From contig WHUZ01000074.1 in assembly GCA_015179045.1 (NCBI GenBank), forward strand, positions 186,001-250,000: 64,000 nucleotides of DNA, in the 5' to 3' direction. The notes under the pieces were generated by a model. That model saw nothing but the letters and a program-made list of their open reading frames with translations. It did not search any database and was not told the DNA's origin. Below, piece after piece: positions 43,601 through 55,003 of this stretch. Both the position numbers and the translations under genes were made by a program. Origin of the DNA: Kalaharituber pfeilii. Its lineage: Eukaryota > Ascomycota > Pezizomycetes > Pezizales > Pezizaceae. The first letter of the stretch is position 1. The number at the start of each line of letters is the position of its first letter.

Positions 43601-46600
43601 AGGCGACTTGTCAACTGCCCAAGCTGTGTTGCGGTACTGGAGGAATGTGAATGCAACGCCGCCGACGTTTACTGAGACCGTGATCACCACTGCCTGCTGC
43701 TTTGGATCACCCCCGCCACCATTGTCCCCGTCGCCCAAGGTAACCTTCTCAACTGTCAATGTAAAAAACTCTCTGGGTTTGTCCCCCTCCGCAGCTGACT
43801 CCGTCGTCGGTGGTGGTGGAGGCCCAACCATGATGTCCCCGACACAAGACGGCAAATCCACGGTTCCATCTCCAACAATGCTGTCCAAGATGTCCTGGAT
43901 GGACGTAGGTTCTCCAGTGGCGCCGCCGTCTGTCTGGAACACCCACCCCGTTTCGTCGTATTTGAATTGCAACGTCAGTTCAAGCTTGCCAACGCTGATG
44001 CTCCCCCCGAAGTTGAACCTCTTTGCGGCGTTGTTGTCCTGAGCTCCAGTTTCGTAATCGTATTCGAGCTCAAGGTAGTTGAGTGCAAGGTGCTGAATGA
44101 GCGCGGTCGCAGCCTCGGATATCTTCCCATCCACATCGAAGAAGTCGTTGAAGTGCGCGCCTTGCATCCCGGGAGTCTGAACGCTCGCCTTGACGGACCA
44201 CCCCTTCTCACCGTTGTAGTTTACCGCTCCCCGCAATTCAATCGGGGGTAAGTGCAAGCCTGCACGCGGCCACATGTCTGCGCCCATCTTAAATCCAATG
44301 TCGAACACGCCTTTCTTCCCACCTTTCCCGAACGTGTATTTTGCGTTGAGACCCAATTTGCTAAGGTAGAGTTTCGGGATCTTCTCGGCTTTCGGCTCCT
44401 CACAATAGATGGCCCCCTCGAATGAGATTGCTGTGTCATCCAGTCTAAGTATTGCGAGCGTAACGTCGGTAGGGATGCCATCTGGAATATTGATGATCTT
44501 GCCTCCGCTTGCGCCGGAGGAGGGATCCGACGGAATCAGGTTAACCAAGTTGAGTGATGTAGCCCAGGCGGAACCGGGGGTGATGCTAGAGGGCTCGAAT
44601 TGGAGATGCGGCTCATATTCAGGCAAGAGCCGACGGTCAACGGGGCCATCCGGAGGAGGCGCTGCGGGAGGCAGAATCCAGTCGAGTCAGTGTTGCTCCT
44701 AGCGCGAAGTTCATATGCACAGTGGGATAACTTACGACACCAGAGCGATCCTTGCAATCTGCTTCCTTGAGCCTTGCTCCACTGATATGTAAACAAAAAC
44801 ACCACCGTTTGATTGTCCGAAGCACCAAATTTCACGCCAAGTTCCAAATCAATCCTGACCTGCTCGATCTTCCCTGTGGGCTTGCCTGTTGCGCCGTCCA
44901 AGCCCACAACCAACATCATGCGTCTAAACAGTGGGGGTTCGAAGTTCTTTCCTGCAGTGTGAAACCAGTCTCTGAAGATAAGGTCGCTCCCGCTCATGTT
45001 CTGCTGGTTCCCAATCCATGTCATGATAGCGTCGAGGAAGCCTGGGCCTTTGCTTACGTCGTAGTCGAACTGTAATGTGAGTGTGACCGTGTCACCTGCA
45101 AAATCAAACGTCACCGCTGGTTGCACATCCTCCACCCCATCGAGCTTGCATGTCGTCGTCAAGATGAATTCCCACGCGTTGAGCGCCCCAGACCCTTGAT
45201 TGGTTGTTACCCATGTGGTTTGGAGCTTGGTGATGGCTGTGATGGATTGGATTGTGAATCCGCTAAGGGATCCCTGGATCCATTCATTCATGTGCGCTAG
45301 TGAGCCCGCGTCAGCAAGATACTGCATCCGCACGACCGTCTTGTACAATGCCGAGGGTTGGAACCACAGAGCAGTGCGGCTGCCCTTTGATGTGTCGAGG
45401 TCAAATTGGAGTTTGTTGCCTAGCGCCAGTGAAAACAGCTCGAGATACTGGAGTGTGGCCTGACGCTTGGTTGCCGGCGAGAGGATTTCCGCGAGCAGGA
45501 GTTTTGTGGTCTTGGTAGCGGACTGCAAGCCGAGGATCACGGAGCCCTGCGCCGCGACAGTTCCACCAGGGCCGAGGCCCCAGTCAGGTTCCGCGGCGAG
45601 CGCGTTTGCGGTAGCGGCCGAAGCAAAGGTGTATCCCAGGGTGGGGACGGTCAGCGTAAAACCGACGTCCGCGTTGTCTCTGGCCGCGATCATCTCTAAC
45701 TGTGCGGGATCACCAAGGTTCAATGCTAGCGAAAGCCATGCCTGCACCTCGTCCTGGGAGTGGAAGGCCACGGCCGTCCCAGCCCCCGGGTCCGGCGTGT
45801 TGCTCAGGATGAAGCCCTGCAGATGCAACGCCGAAAGCAAGCTGTCGAGCGGGTCTGTGGGCGGGAGCTGGTAGACATACATCGGGCTGGGGGGGCTATC
45901 GTATTGCACAACGCTGGAGGCGATGAAGTAGTACGGAGGCGTGAGATTGGGCGCCGCGCCGGGGCGGTCGGGCTCCGGGGCCGGGGGAGGCTGCCCAGGC
46001 AGCAGGCCCGGGTCGGGCTGCGGGTCGAGGACAGGTGGGCCCGGCCGCGGCGCGGGCGCGGGGCGTGGCGAGAGGACCGACGACGGCTTCAGGAGGCTGC
46101 CGTTCTCGTCCGGGTCAGTGCCCGTAGGGCCCGCGCCTGCTGCGCCGGCTGCGACGACGGGCGCGGCCGTGGTCGCCGTCCTGGCCCTCTTCGGGTCGGG
46201 GACGGGGTCCACGCTGGTCCGCTTGCCAAGGACGCTGGCGCTGGCCGGGAGCGCCAGCGCCGCGGGGGCTGCAGGCGTGGGCGGGACGGCCGTCGGGCCC
46301 GGCCAGAGCGGGGCCTCCGGCTCCGTGTCGTACTTCACAAACGTCCTCCCGTCGAGCGCGTCGTCGTCGCGGGACTCGACGCGGATCCAGGCCAGCCTCC
46401 TCCCCGCCTCGATGGGAGCGTGATTGGCGCCGAACCGCGCGGCGCCGAGTGCTGGGTGCGCCCAGGCGCCGATGGGTGAGAGGCGGTCCCAGATCCTCAC
46501 GATGCGGTCGCGCGCCCAGTCGAAGTCGTCGAGGCTGGGGTCGGCCGTCTTGTCATCGAGCCACGCGTCCCTTGGGTCCTTCTTGGTGACGCCACTGCTA

Positions 46601-48044
46601 GCCTCCAACGCCTTGGATGCCCTGTCGAACACATCTGCGAGGGCCTTGAGGTATTGGTCTTCAGGCTTGGTGCCTTTGGGATCCCCGTGCAGCACCTCCA
46701 TGCTTATCTCCCTGGATGGGAGGTCCACCCACCGCTCCTCCTTCGTCGTATTGTCGCGCTCCCTGATCAGATAGTACGGGTACAGTGTTGTGAGCAGCGG
46801 GCGGGACGCTGCCCTGTCCAGGTCCCCGCTGTCCAGCCAGCCCTCGAGGTAAAAAATCAGTTCCCAGCCTGCCGCAGTGTGTCAGCGCTGCAGTAATGAA
46901 CGGCCCGGCGTTACAGGTGTACATAATATATAACGCGGAGCGTTTACTTACTTGGATGCCCATTATTCTCGGCCACGCTGGCTACGATGCTTCGCGGGTT
47001 GAACTTGTCCAGCATGTTCGCTGGCGTTGAGGATTTTGAGCCGTGGTGGCTTGCCTTCACCGTCGTGACATATTCCCCGACCTTGCGCGTGCCCTTGGTC
47101 CCTGTCCAGTCCACCAAGCGGTCCTCCTCCATATAGAACATGTCCCCCGCAAAAAAGTGCGACAGCCGCGCCGGGGTGCCCGGCCAGATGATCATGCACG
47201 CCACGGAGCTCCTGTTCTTCAGAGTGGCACCAGTCTCCGCCTCGGGGACGATCCCCACCCCATCAGACACGGGCGCTTCCGATGTTGAGGGACCTATGAC
47301 ATGCCCCGACGCAGCAAGACAGTAGATCCCCGGCTGGCCGGCCACGGCTGGCGGACACGTTGTCGTAAGCTCCGCTGGGCTCTTTATTGCCGCCAATTCG
47401 CCGAATTTCAGAGCTTTGCCCGTGATCAGATTGGTGCCGACGATGGTGGGGTCTGTTTCCTTCGGCTTTTGCTTCTTGGGCTCCACGCGCGCCAGGCACA
47501 CGTTGCTGACCTTGCTTATTCCAGGCTTTCGGCCCGCGATTTCGAGATTGAAGTTGATTGTGGCTTCTGCGGCAGTCTTCGGCATCGGGGTCAACGTGGG
47601 TCCTGTTTTGTGCGACCACCCTTCCTCGGGAGCATAGAGCACGGTATTCGGCGTGCGTGGCGTACCCGCAGTGTACTTGAAGAAGCTAACCTCGAAGTCC
47701 TTGACATCGACGCTCGGGTCGTCCTTAGTCTGCTTTACAATGTCATTCCTCATAGTATTGAACACGCCGGTCCAGTGGTCCGAGTCCCAGTGCGAAATAA
47801 CGACAGCATCGAACTTGAGTTTGTTGCTGCTGCGTGAGAAGTCGTACAATCCAGCTTTCTGAAGCTCGTCGATAGTATCTTGGAGCCGTAGCTCGCCCTT
47901 GGGGTCGCCGCCGTCGACCAGCAGCGTGAAGTGAACCTCTGGCAGTGCAGGAGATGGCTTCACCAGCAGCAGCAGATGTATTGCCGAGTCCCCCTCCACG
48001 CCTAACCCTAGGTGGTACGAATCGACTCTCCATGTGTCCGCCAT
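40658..48044 (-). CDS. Giant MBL-fold / DUF6603-like fusion protein (4 exons, 2,382 aa)
   Basis: Exons on the minus strand are 48044-46952, 46868-44736, 44661-41191 and 41109-40658. The three introns (83, 74, 81 bp) begin GTAAGT/GTAAGC and end AG. The spliced length is 7,149 nt and stays in frame throughout. Residues 1-364 are a metallo-beta-lactamase domain of ComEC type: HWDSDH at 85-90 (metal site) and SHHGSKSSTP near 332 with NNGHPS after it. Residues about 540-690 are a P/A-rich linker containing GKRTSVDPVPDPKRAR, which resembles a nuclear signal. The middle is beta-rich. About 1620-2070 resembles DUF6603 (GLTASFDRDPLTIAGGLF, GVTGGFGYNNSL). An acidic run (about 2129-2139) precedes a hydrophobic stretch, TFMFTISAVFAMSAAVVYP, a possible membrane segment. 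No signal peptide is seen. Enzyme activity and role are unknown. The DUF6603 call is from memory of the family. Confidence 0.8.
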
Positions 48045-50713
48045 CGAATGTCTTAGCCTCCCACAAGCTGAGCGGGAGCTTTAACTGAGCTGTGGCTTAA
48101 CGTAGGATGTTCCGGTTTTGCTTGCTCGCTGCGCGCCTGAGCTGGTTACGGTTGCGAGGCAGAATGCGTCAAATCTAAAGCTATTGTCATCAAAAACTCT
48201 CCCTTTCTTCTAAAACGATAGTGGGATTCATGAATAAAATCGGGACTTACTTCTGTTGATTCTGGTGATGTTTCCAACTGACACCCCCGGTGGAGAATGT
48301 CTGCTGGTGCGTGTGAGGGAAAAGGAGAGTAGAATTGTCCGAACGAAGGTTTGGGGTATAAGGGGAAACTGGATATGAATGTGGGATCCCCCTGGGGAGG
48401 CATGGTTTGTCCAGATTGCTTGGCAGCTGCAGGACTAAGCATCCGACGTACTTTAGGAGAAAAGGGCGGGAGTTGGAATGTAGCAGGCTGAAACAAATGG
48501 ACATCAATCACTGATCGTACCGGCCATGGTGTTAGAGGGCGCCGTGCGCGGCACCGAAGCGGGTGCTGCCCCCTCCCCCAAGGTACATGCAGGTATATCG
48601 TCACAAACCTTTCCCAACAAAAAAAAAGAACACCAATACGAGAAATGATGTGTGTTCTGCTAGAGTTCCAAGGCATATCAATGAGATAAGGGCACCCCCA
48701 CGCGCATACACAACATTGCTGCATACACAGAAGCTGATAGTTAATCCTGCAGCTTTGTGTGTGACGTCCATGCTGCAACAAACACAATTGACATGACGCA
48801 ATTCGCGGGAAAATTGGGTGTGTGTGAAGACTCCATTGTCCAATTGGCCCAGGTACCGAGACGACGCCGGGCGGGGAGGTGAATTAACCATAGATAATCA
48901 CGAACGCAGAAAGGAAACTTTATCGATTCTGCAGGTCGGTGAACAGGGAAAAGGCGGCTAGTACTCCGGTCTCTGTCTATCTCCTTGTTGCTGGTAGCGA
49001 ATCTTGGGTTGTGCTGTACGCGAGGTGATCGCCGAATGGACTATGTTACATTACGTACTGTAAGTATTCCAACATGTGCAGCTCGCATGCCCCTCAGGTC
49101 GCAATGGCCCTCAGCTCATCGGGTATTATTGTCAAGCCCAAACGACTGCTCTGGTTAAGATCCTTGCCCCTAGATACCCTTGTTGCCGGATTATCAATAA
49201 CTTTGTAATTCGCCAGTTAGCGAGATTGCATGTATATCGCATGGACAGGGGCCCCTTGGGCGGGAGTTAAACATTACTGCATCACCACTGACACCCTCCC
49301 CCGCCTAATTACGCATGGACACTAGTACTGCAAGGCGGACCATAGATAATATCTGCATGCTCGTCTATGAGCATACTAATAAGATTGGGCTGGTAAGAAA
49401 CCGAACGAAATAGTTTGCCGCGGAATTGCTATTTTAATATGACGCCACCATTCGGTTTTGGTTGAGAAAGTTTTGATTGTAGACCAAATATGGAGTCTGC
49501 GATAGTAGCTGAGGAAAGACATCGGGGGCTGAAGGAAGACAATTCAGCTTTTGTCTTGCATCAACGACCAAGCTGCTGTGACCTGGTACATGTTGACTAG
49601 CGTTTACTTTTACGTCTTTTTTGGCTTCGTTTCGCTTATTCGCCTTAGGCATCATATTCGTCCCCAGAGGAGCTCAGGATGTGCGGGGTTAAGAACGGAG
49701 CCGAAGGATACGCTGACAAGTAGAATTGGTCAGCCATTGATCGAAGCGGTAATTACTACCGCACACTTGGATATTCTGGGTTCAGGCAGCGGCGGAGAAC
49801 TGTGAAAATTACTATACCTGGTGGTATATGAAGCCTAAGGTGAAACCAGCTGACACCAACTTTGTCAAGTCGCCAAGTCCGTCGAAAGCTTCCCAATTCG
49901 GCAATGTAGTAGCCTTGTTACTTTATTTGGTTAGAACATCGAATAGGTACTAGTAGCAAAAAGCTGAGTCATCCCATGCTAAGTAAGCAACACTAGGGCC
50001 GTACTGTATTACTCTCTGCCTGCACTCGAAAATTTTTGGTCCTATCTATGTAGCCATAGCAATAAGTATGTAGACAACCAGGGAAATAAATTTCTTTTCT
50101 CATTTTGGGGTATAGGTATGCGTCGATATAGTTCATTGGGGCTTTTGCCACGTCGACCGGGGAATGGATTAATTATCATCAAACTGTTAATGAGTACTGT
50201 AGTAGAGCTATCGACTACGTAGCGTAAGTACCCATGGGAAGGGGACTTGATTTGGAGATTGATATTTTTCCACAATAAAAATAGATAAAAAGTAGGAGGA
50301 AAGAGCCGGAAGGAAAGTAAATAGGGTGAAAGAATGCATATACCAAAGTCGGGAAGGCGAAGACTAACAGACATATCTCGCAAGTTTGAACAAATGAGGA
50401 ATGTCGGAAACGAATACTATCCAAAGCTGGAGAAAATCTTAAAACCTCCTTACGTATGCCCAATGTGACCAATTCAACCCTCGTCACAGCCTAAAAAGCT
50501 ATGTGATAAAAACAAGTACGTCCCAGAAATTCAATGTACGAAATAACTGCAATTTAGCAACATCCGATCCAACCATTGTTTTTTTTGCTTCTTGTTACCT
50601 AAGCCACAATCATCACTAACTAGACGTCATAAGATTTTCGTCAGCATCAAGTGTATCATAAACAATATGTGCCAATCAATGTCAGAGGGCTGTCCTCACC
50701 ATAACAAATCACC
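48045..50713. other. Intergenic region between the giant gene and the 1,429-aa gene
   Basis: About 2.7 kb that should hold the promoter of the minus-strand giant gene. A 213-codon minus-strand frame at 48146-48787 includes a proline/serine-rich part (FQPATFQLPPFSPKVRRML, PLYPKPSFGQFYSPFP) and could be a small gene or exon, but has no family resemblance I recognise. I see no transposon end here, unlike the regions to the left. Confidence 0.4.
48146..48787 (-). CDS. Possible hypothetical protein (213 aa)
   Basis: This open frame starts at 48787 and stops at 48146, just upstream of the giant gene on the same strand. Its composition changes along its length: the first third is rich in Cys and Trp and does not look protein-like, while the middle is P/F/S-rich. 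A short spliced gene using only part of this frame is possible. It may equally be part of the giant gene's 5' region. Confidence 0.2.
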   Translation of the reverse strand: MCLLQHGRHTQSCRINYQLLCMQQCCVCAWGCPYLIDMPWNSSRTHIISRIGVLFFCWERFVTIYLHVPWGRGQHPLRCRARRPLTPWPVRSVIDVHLFQPATFQLPPFSPKVRRMLSPAAAKQSGQTMPPQGDPTFISSFPLYPKPSFGQFYSPFPSHAPADILHRGCQLETSPESTEVSPDFIHESHYRFRRKGEFLMTIALDLTHSASQP

Positions 50714-53700
50714 TTATGCACTGGGCCCTCCTCCAGCGGGCTCCACTACCTGTCCAATAGGCTTCCTCAATTGCATATACCCCTCCACCGCCGCATACGG
50801 CGCGGGTTCGAACCTCGGTCTTGGATCCACTGCGGCCATACCCAGGGCCACAAACTTTGTTTGCGCATCCTCTCCACCACTCTCTTTCCCGTTCTTATCG
50901 ACACTGTACGCTTGCAGCCATGCCCACTCCCCAGCCTGCATACTTGGCACTCCGATACCGGAGCTCTCAAGCAGTGTTTTGTCTGATGTCAGGTCGTAGT
51001 TATCCTGAAGCGCCTTGGATGGAACAAAGCCTGGCACGTCTTTGGTCACCAGAAGAGGGCCCATATGGAAGAAAGCTGTCATTTTAGCTAAGGCTTTCTG
51101 CCATGTCCATGCCGGGAGTTGCAGAGCGTTGGTAGGTAGGATCCCGCTGTAGGCATGCATAGCAATGAATGGGTCGACAATGGCACCAATTGCATGGGGC
51201 TGGAGGTTATCAATCCATGCCTGCTGGTATGCTGTTGCTTGGTCCTTAGCTTTTAAAATGTCGTCGGACACAGGGTCCACCCAGAAAGGCTTGATAATGG
51301 GGTAGTTCGAGGTGGTGATCGGGGTTAGGTTTGGAGTCTTTGGTCCACCAGAGGAGCTATCCGGGATAAAGTGTGTGTATAATGTGCCGAGATCAAGAGT
51401 GTTCCCCGGAACAGGAGCTACCGATTGGTGGAAATAAGCCAGCAGGCCGTCGTACACACGGTCACGGTCACCTAGTTGGAGTGCAAAGCTGTAGCATTTA
51501 TTTGGGTCGCTACCGGGCGGTAGGAGCGGCAAGTCGGGATCTTTCTTCGGGCCATCGATCGTACTGGTGTTGGATAGCGGCCCGGTAGCAAGCTCGAGCG
51601 AGTAGCTGGCCTTGATGAGTGCGAACGGCTTTCCTATCAGTGAAGAAAGGAACTCGCCGTACGCGGTTGGCGGCGGAGCAGTAGTATTCAAGGACGCTCT
51701 CAACATGGCGGCAAATGAGTGAAGATAATCTGCATTCGCCAGCTGGTTTGCAAAGAGCTGCAGCTGGTGGACGTTGGGATCCTTTGTTGTGTCGGGTGGT
51801 GGCGGTTGGAAGGGGAGCCATGCGCCCGATTCGGTCGCACCAGAGGGGCCACCCAGCCGAACCTCGCGGAAAAACGTCCCGTCAGGGAGGAACAACTGAA
51901 ACCCAAGGTCGGCATAGTTTGGAACCACCCATCCCCACACAGGATTATCCCACTCGGTGAGTGGACGCCATCCCGCCGGGGCGCCAGTCTTGGGGTCAGC
52001 GGCGAAGTAGTCCACGAATGTGGCGTTGAGTCTGGCAGGCTGGTTTATTGAGGGCGGCAGCTGAACGTACTGGCACAGGTTTGACCTATCCTGCACCACC
52101 GTATTTGCTATTGTTGGGTCTTTATTTGATGGCTGCGGCGTATAGTACTCGCTGATGCATGGGTACAGCGGTGGGGGCCCCTGGTCGATGGGCACTGGAG
52201 TGGGGTCAATAGCATGGATCGCCTGCCCAAATTTATCAATGATGTTGAGGGCCGTGAAACGGAACTGTCCATGCGTCACGGGTTTGAACGGACAGAAGTC
52301 GGCGGCGAGGTAGGGAACGAGGGTGCCGTAGGGCGTGAGGTCAGACTCGATACCAATCATTGTGAGCTGATCGGACCCGAAGCCGACATCCTTGCCCACA
52401 TCAACGGCGGCGGGAAACGGCACAGGGTCGCTGTTTGGGACGCGCACAGTGGGCTTGACATGGTTTCCCTGAACCTGGGTCAGCAGGTGGTCCGTGAAGC
52501 CCGAAAGCGGGGAGGACAGGAAGGCCAGGTCCGTCAGATGGTTCCGCAGCTCCTCCTGCTGGTCCGGGGTCAGGTACTTCTGGAGCTCTTTTGAGGGCGT
52601 GTTGTCCAAAATCTGCGTGACAATGGTGTTCAGATTGAAGTTGGGCTGGGGAAGAATCAGCACTCGGCCAGACACAGTGCGCTTGTCCTGGATCTTGAGG
52701 TCTGCGAGCTCAACACCCGGTGCAATGCCGTAGCGTAGCTTCTTTGGATCGGAGAGCCATGCACTTCGTGGGCCTAGGGTCCACATTGGCTTGTCATTCT
52801 CCTCCTGCAACGTGTACGGGACATGGGTGTATTCCGCTTCCCACTCCAAAAAGAGCGGAAACCAGGCCTGGCTCTGCTCCCAGCGGTCACGCCATGGGGC
52901 CGTGCCATCTGGAAGCAAATGTGTCTTGTCCTTGTCGTGATACAGGGGAACCAAGGAGCCAGGCTGCGGGGCTGGAGTCGTCTCCAGATTGGGATTCAGG
53001 GTGAGGAATTCTTGCACGAGGGCCTTGCACACATCGTGCAGCGCGTCGGGCAGCTTTGGCAAAACCGTGGTACAAAATCCGCTCCAGGCCCCGTCCATCG
53101 GGGGGGCGTCAGAAGAGACATAAAGCTGCGTGTCTACCCGGGCACGTAATTTCTGGAGATAGTCCCAAGGCCAGCCGGACTCGATGCCTGCAACCAACAT
53201 CGTAGGATCCCGCCCCTGGTAAAAGCTAGGCAGAACGCCCTTCTGCGCGAGGCCTGGTGGGAGGTTGCTTACGTTCTTCTTCACCTGTGTGTCGACGTTA
53301 TTTATCTGGGTTAACAGAGTCATTATTTGATCAGATTTAGCTTTCACAAGCGGCTTGATTTTCTGTGGGTCAGGTTTGCTTAGGTCTGTCATGTACTGCC
53401 ACCACAGAGAAAACATTTCCCACCGCCGCAGTTGCAGCTGGCGAGAGAGGCTGTCAAGATACTGCTGCTGACTGTTGACAACGGCTAATTGCTGAATATA
53501 CTTGGGATCAGGGGCCGTCGGCTGACCCTTGTCGCCCTTCCCACCATCGCTGGTGGCGAGGAAGTAATGTGAGCCACCCGCCGTGCTCGCGTAGTTCCAA
53601 TTGTATACGATGTCGTCTGCCTCGTTCTGGGCGTCAACACCATCGTCACGGGCATGCAGCAGCTTTTGGATACGCATCAAGTCCTGCTCGACCTCTTTGA

Positions 53701-55003
53701 TGTCGTCGTTGCCCTCGGAGTTTGGGCCTGCGTGGCTTCTGACATAGGTAAGGAGGGCGTCCATTGGCGTGGTCCCGACCGACACCGGCATGTCCTTGTT
53801 CAACTTCTCAAAATAGTTATCCGCAGGCACGATAGGTGGCTTGTTGTCTATATCCCAGAGGATATTGTACATTGCGCCGTGACAGATAATGCGCGTCGGG
53901 TCCTTTGATTCGAGCCAGTGCTTGACTCCTGCCTTTGTCGTGTCGTCGGCCTCGTTCAGTTCCATATTCAGCGCATCGAGCCTGGCACCGCGGGTCACAT
54001 CGCCGGCTGGGTCCAGATGGCCGAATATGTCTTGCGCATCGCTGGAGTGCCATCCGAGCAGGTAGTAGCTCAACGTCGCCGTTTGCACAACCAGCGGGTC
54101 GCCCTTGGGGTCAGGGTTGGGATATTGCAGAGTGTCAACGATGCTGAACACATTGCTGTTGTGAGGTTGGTAGTCAGGAAAAAGCTGGTTGGAGGAGCTA
54201 ACGAGGTTCAGGTCGACGCGGAGCGGCGCCTGTTTGTCGAGGGGATTGTTGGGATCGAATGTTTCTTTCCAGTCCTTTGCAGGGGCCTTGTACCCGATAA
54301 ACACTTCCGCCTGCGCCTCAAGCTGCTCATTGCTGATGTTCTTGTCAACGCCAGAGATGTAAGGCGAGATTTCAAGTTGCAGATCTGTAGTGGGTGCGAT
54401 ATCATCCAGCACCTGCCTACGATCGCTCTCGACGATCCATGCGTCAACTTCCGGCAGGGAGCCCTCCGGCTCACATTTCTCGACCTTTCGAATAACGAGC
54501 CAGCGGGGAGGAGCGGGGTTGAAATCAGGAGCTGAAGCATCGCCAACAGAAATGTCTGGTCCCTGTGGATCCTCCTCAGGGATCTCCTCTATGGCCGAGC
54601 TGGTAGAAGTACTATTCCTGGGCTTGAACCCCTGTGCAGACCTGCGCTTTGCCTCAGCTTTTGGATCTTGGGAAAGTGTTGACCCAGTCCGGTACGGTCT
54701 TGGGACTATCCAGTGAATGTAAACTCCTTGCCTGTTCGTCCGTGTCTCGCCGGTTCCCAGGTCCGTGAAGCGGGGGTTGTAGGGTGCCGGTGACGTTTTG
54801 TGCAAATCGGTGAAGTTCAGGACGTCATTCTGGACCATAGTGCGCTCGAAGCGCAGAAATGTGTAATTCGGCTGGCTCAGAGGAGCGATTTTGGCCTTGT
54901 CTTTGTTGTTGTCGACATGTCGGTCTTTTCCCCCACAGACGGCGGCGTTAAGAACGAAGGCATCGAGTTTGACCGGGATAGCAAGGACATGCGGTGTCGA
55001 CAT
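50714..55003 (-). CDS. Large protein of unknown function, 1,429 aa (single exon)
   Basis: A continuous minus-strand frame from ATG 55003 to TAA 50714, with no intron apparent. The N-terminal region has MSTPHVLAIPVKLDAFVLN, then NRQGVYIHWIVPRPYRTG and PRWLVIRKVE... DAWIVESDRR. From memory, the pattern (x-GVYxHWxxP ... PxRWLVxR ... WxVESD) matches large uncharacterised bacterial proteins that occur near DUF6603 genes. A helical segment (about residues 510-560, SQQQYLDSLSRQLQLRRWEM) sits in the middle. The rest alternates loops and short beta-type stretches with many W and P. No signal peptide or membrane segment is visible. It is on the same strand as the giant gene and divergent from the 1,193-aa gene. 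Function unknown. The intact 4.3-kb frame amid decayed transposons argues for selection. Confidence 0.85.
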   Translation of the reverse strand: MSTPHVLAIPVKLDAFVLNAAVCGGKDRHVDNNKDKAKIAPLSQPNYTFLRFERTMVQNDVLNFTDLHKTSPAPYNPRFTDLGTGETRTNRQGVYIHWIVPRPYRTGSTLSQDPKAEAKRRSAQGFKPRNSTSTSSAIEEIPEEDPQGPDISVGDASAPDFNPAPPRWLVIRKVEKCEPEGSLPEVDAWIVESDRRQVLDDIAPTTDLQLEISPYISGVDKNISNEQLEAQAEVFIGYKAPAKDWKETFDPNNPLDKQAPLRVDLNLVSSSNQLFPDYQPHNSNVFSIVDTLQYPNPDPKGDPLVVQTATLSYYLLGWHSSDAQDIFGHLDPAGDVTRGARLDALNMELNEADDTTKAGVKHWLESKDPTRIICHGAMYNILWDIDNKPPIVPADNYFEKLNKDMPVSVGTTPMDALLTYVRSHAGPNSEGNDDIKEVEQDLMRIQKLLHARDDGVDAQNEADDIVYNWNYASTAGGSHYFLATSDGGKGDKGQPTAPDPKYIQQLAVVNSQQQYLDSLSRQLQLRRWEMFSLWWQYMTDLSKPDPQKIKPLVKAKSDQIMTLLTQINNVDTQVKKNVSNLPPGLAQKGVLPSFYQGRDPTMLVAGIESGWPWDYLQKLRARVDTQLYVSSDAPPMDGAWSGFCTTVLPKLPDALHDVCKALVQEFLTLNPNLETTPAPQPGSLVPLYHDKDKTHLLPDGTAPWRDRWEQSQAWFPLFLEWEAEYTHVPYTLQEENDKPMWTLGPRSAWLSDPKKLRYGIAPGVELADLKIQDKRTVSGRVLILPQPNFNLNTIVTQILDNTPSKELQKYLTPDQQEELRNHLTDLAFLSSPLSGFTDHLLTQVQGNHVKPTVRVPNSDPVPFPAAVDVGKDVGFGSDQLTMIGIESDLTPYGTLVPYLAADFCPFKPVTHGQFRFTALNIIDKFGQAIHAIDPTPVPIDQGPPPLYPCISEYYTPQPSNKDPTIANTVVQDRSNLCQYVQLPPSINQPARLNATFVDYFAADPKTGAPAGWRPLTEWDNPVWGWVVPNYADLGFQLFLPDGTFFREVRLGGPSGATESGAWLPFQPPPPDTTKDPNVHQLQLFANQLANADYLHSFAAMLRASLNTTAPPPTAYGEFLSSLIGKPFALIKASYSLELATGPLSNTSTIDGPKKDPDLPLLPPGSDPNKCYSFALQLGDRDRVYDGLLAYFHQSVAPVPGNTLDLGTLYTHFIPDSSSGGPKTPNLTPITTSNYPIIKPFWVDPVSDDILKAKDQATAYQQAWIDNLQPHAIGAIVDPFIAMHAYSGILPTNALQLPAWTWQKALAKMTAFFHMGPLLVTKDVPGFVPSKALQDNYDLTSDKTLLESSGIGVPSMQAGEWAWLQAYSVDKNGKESGGEDAQTKFVALGMAAVDPRPRFEPAPYAAVEGYMQLRKPIGQVVEPAGGGPSA

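Noticed and set aside
41591..47837. Plus-strand frames of 60-240 codons opposite the giant gene
   Set aside because: They are antisense to a long, spliced, domain-bearing frame and show no family motifs.
49076..50487. Short frames between the two minus-strand large genes
   Set aside because: All are under 115 codons, of unremarkable composition, and overlap one another in different frames.
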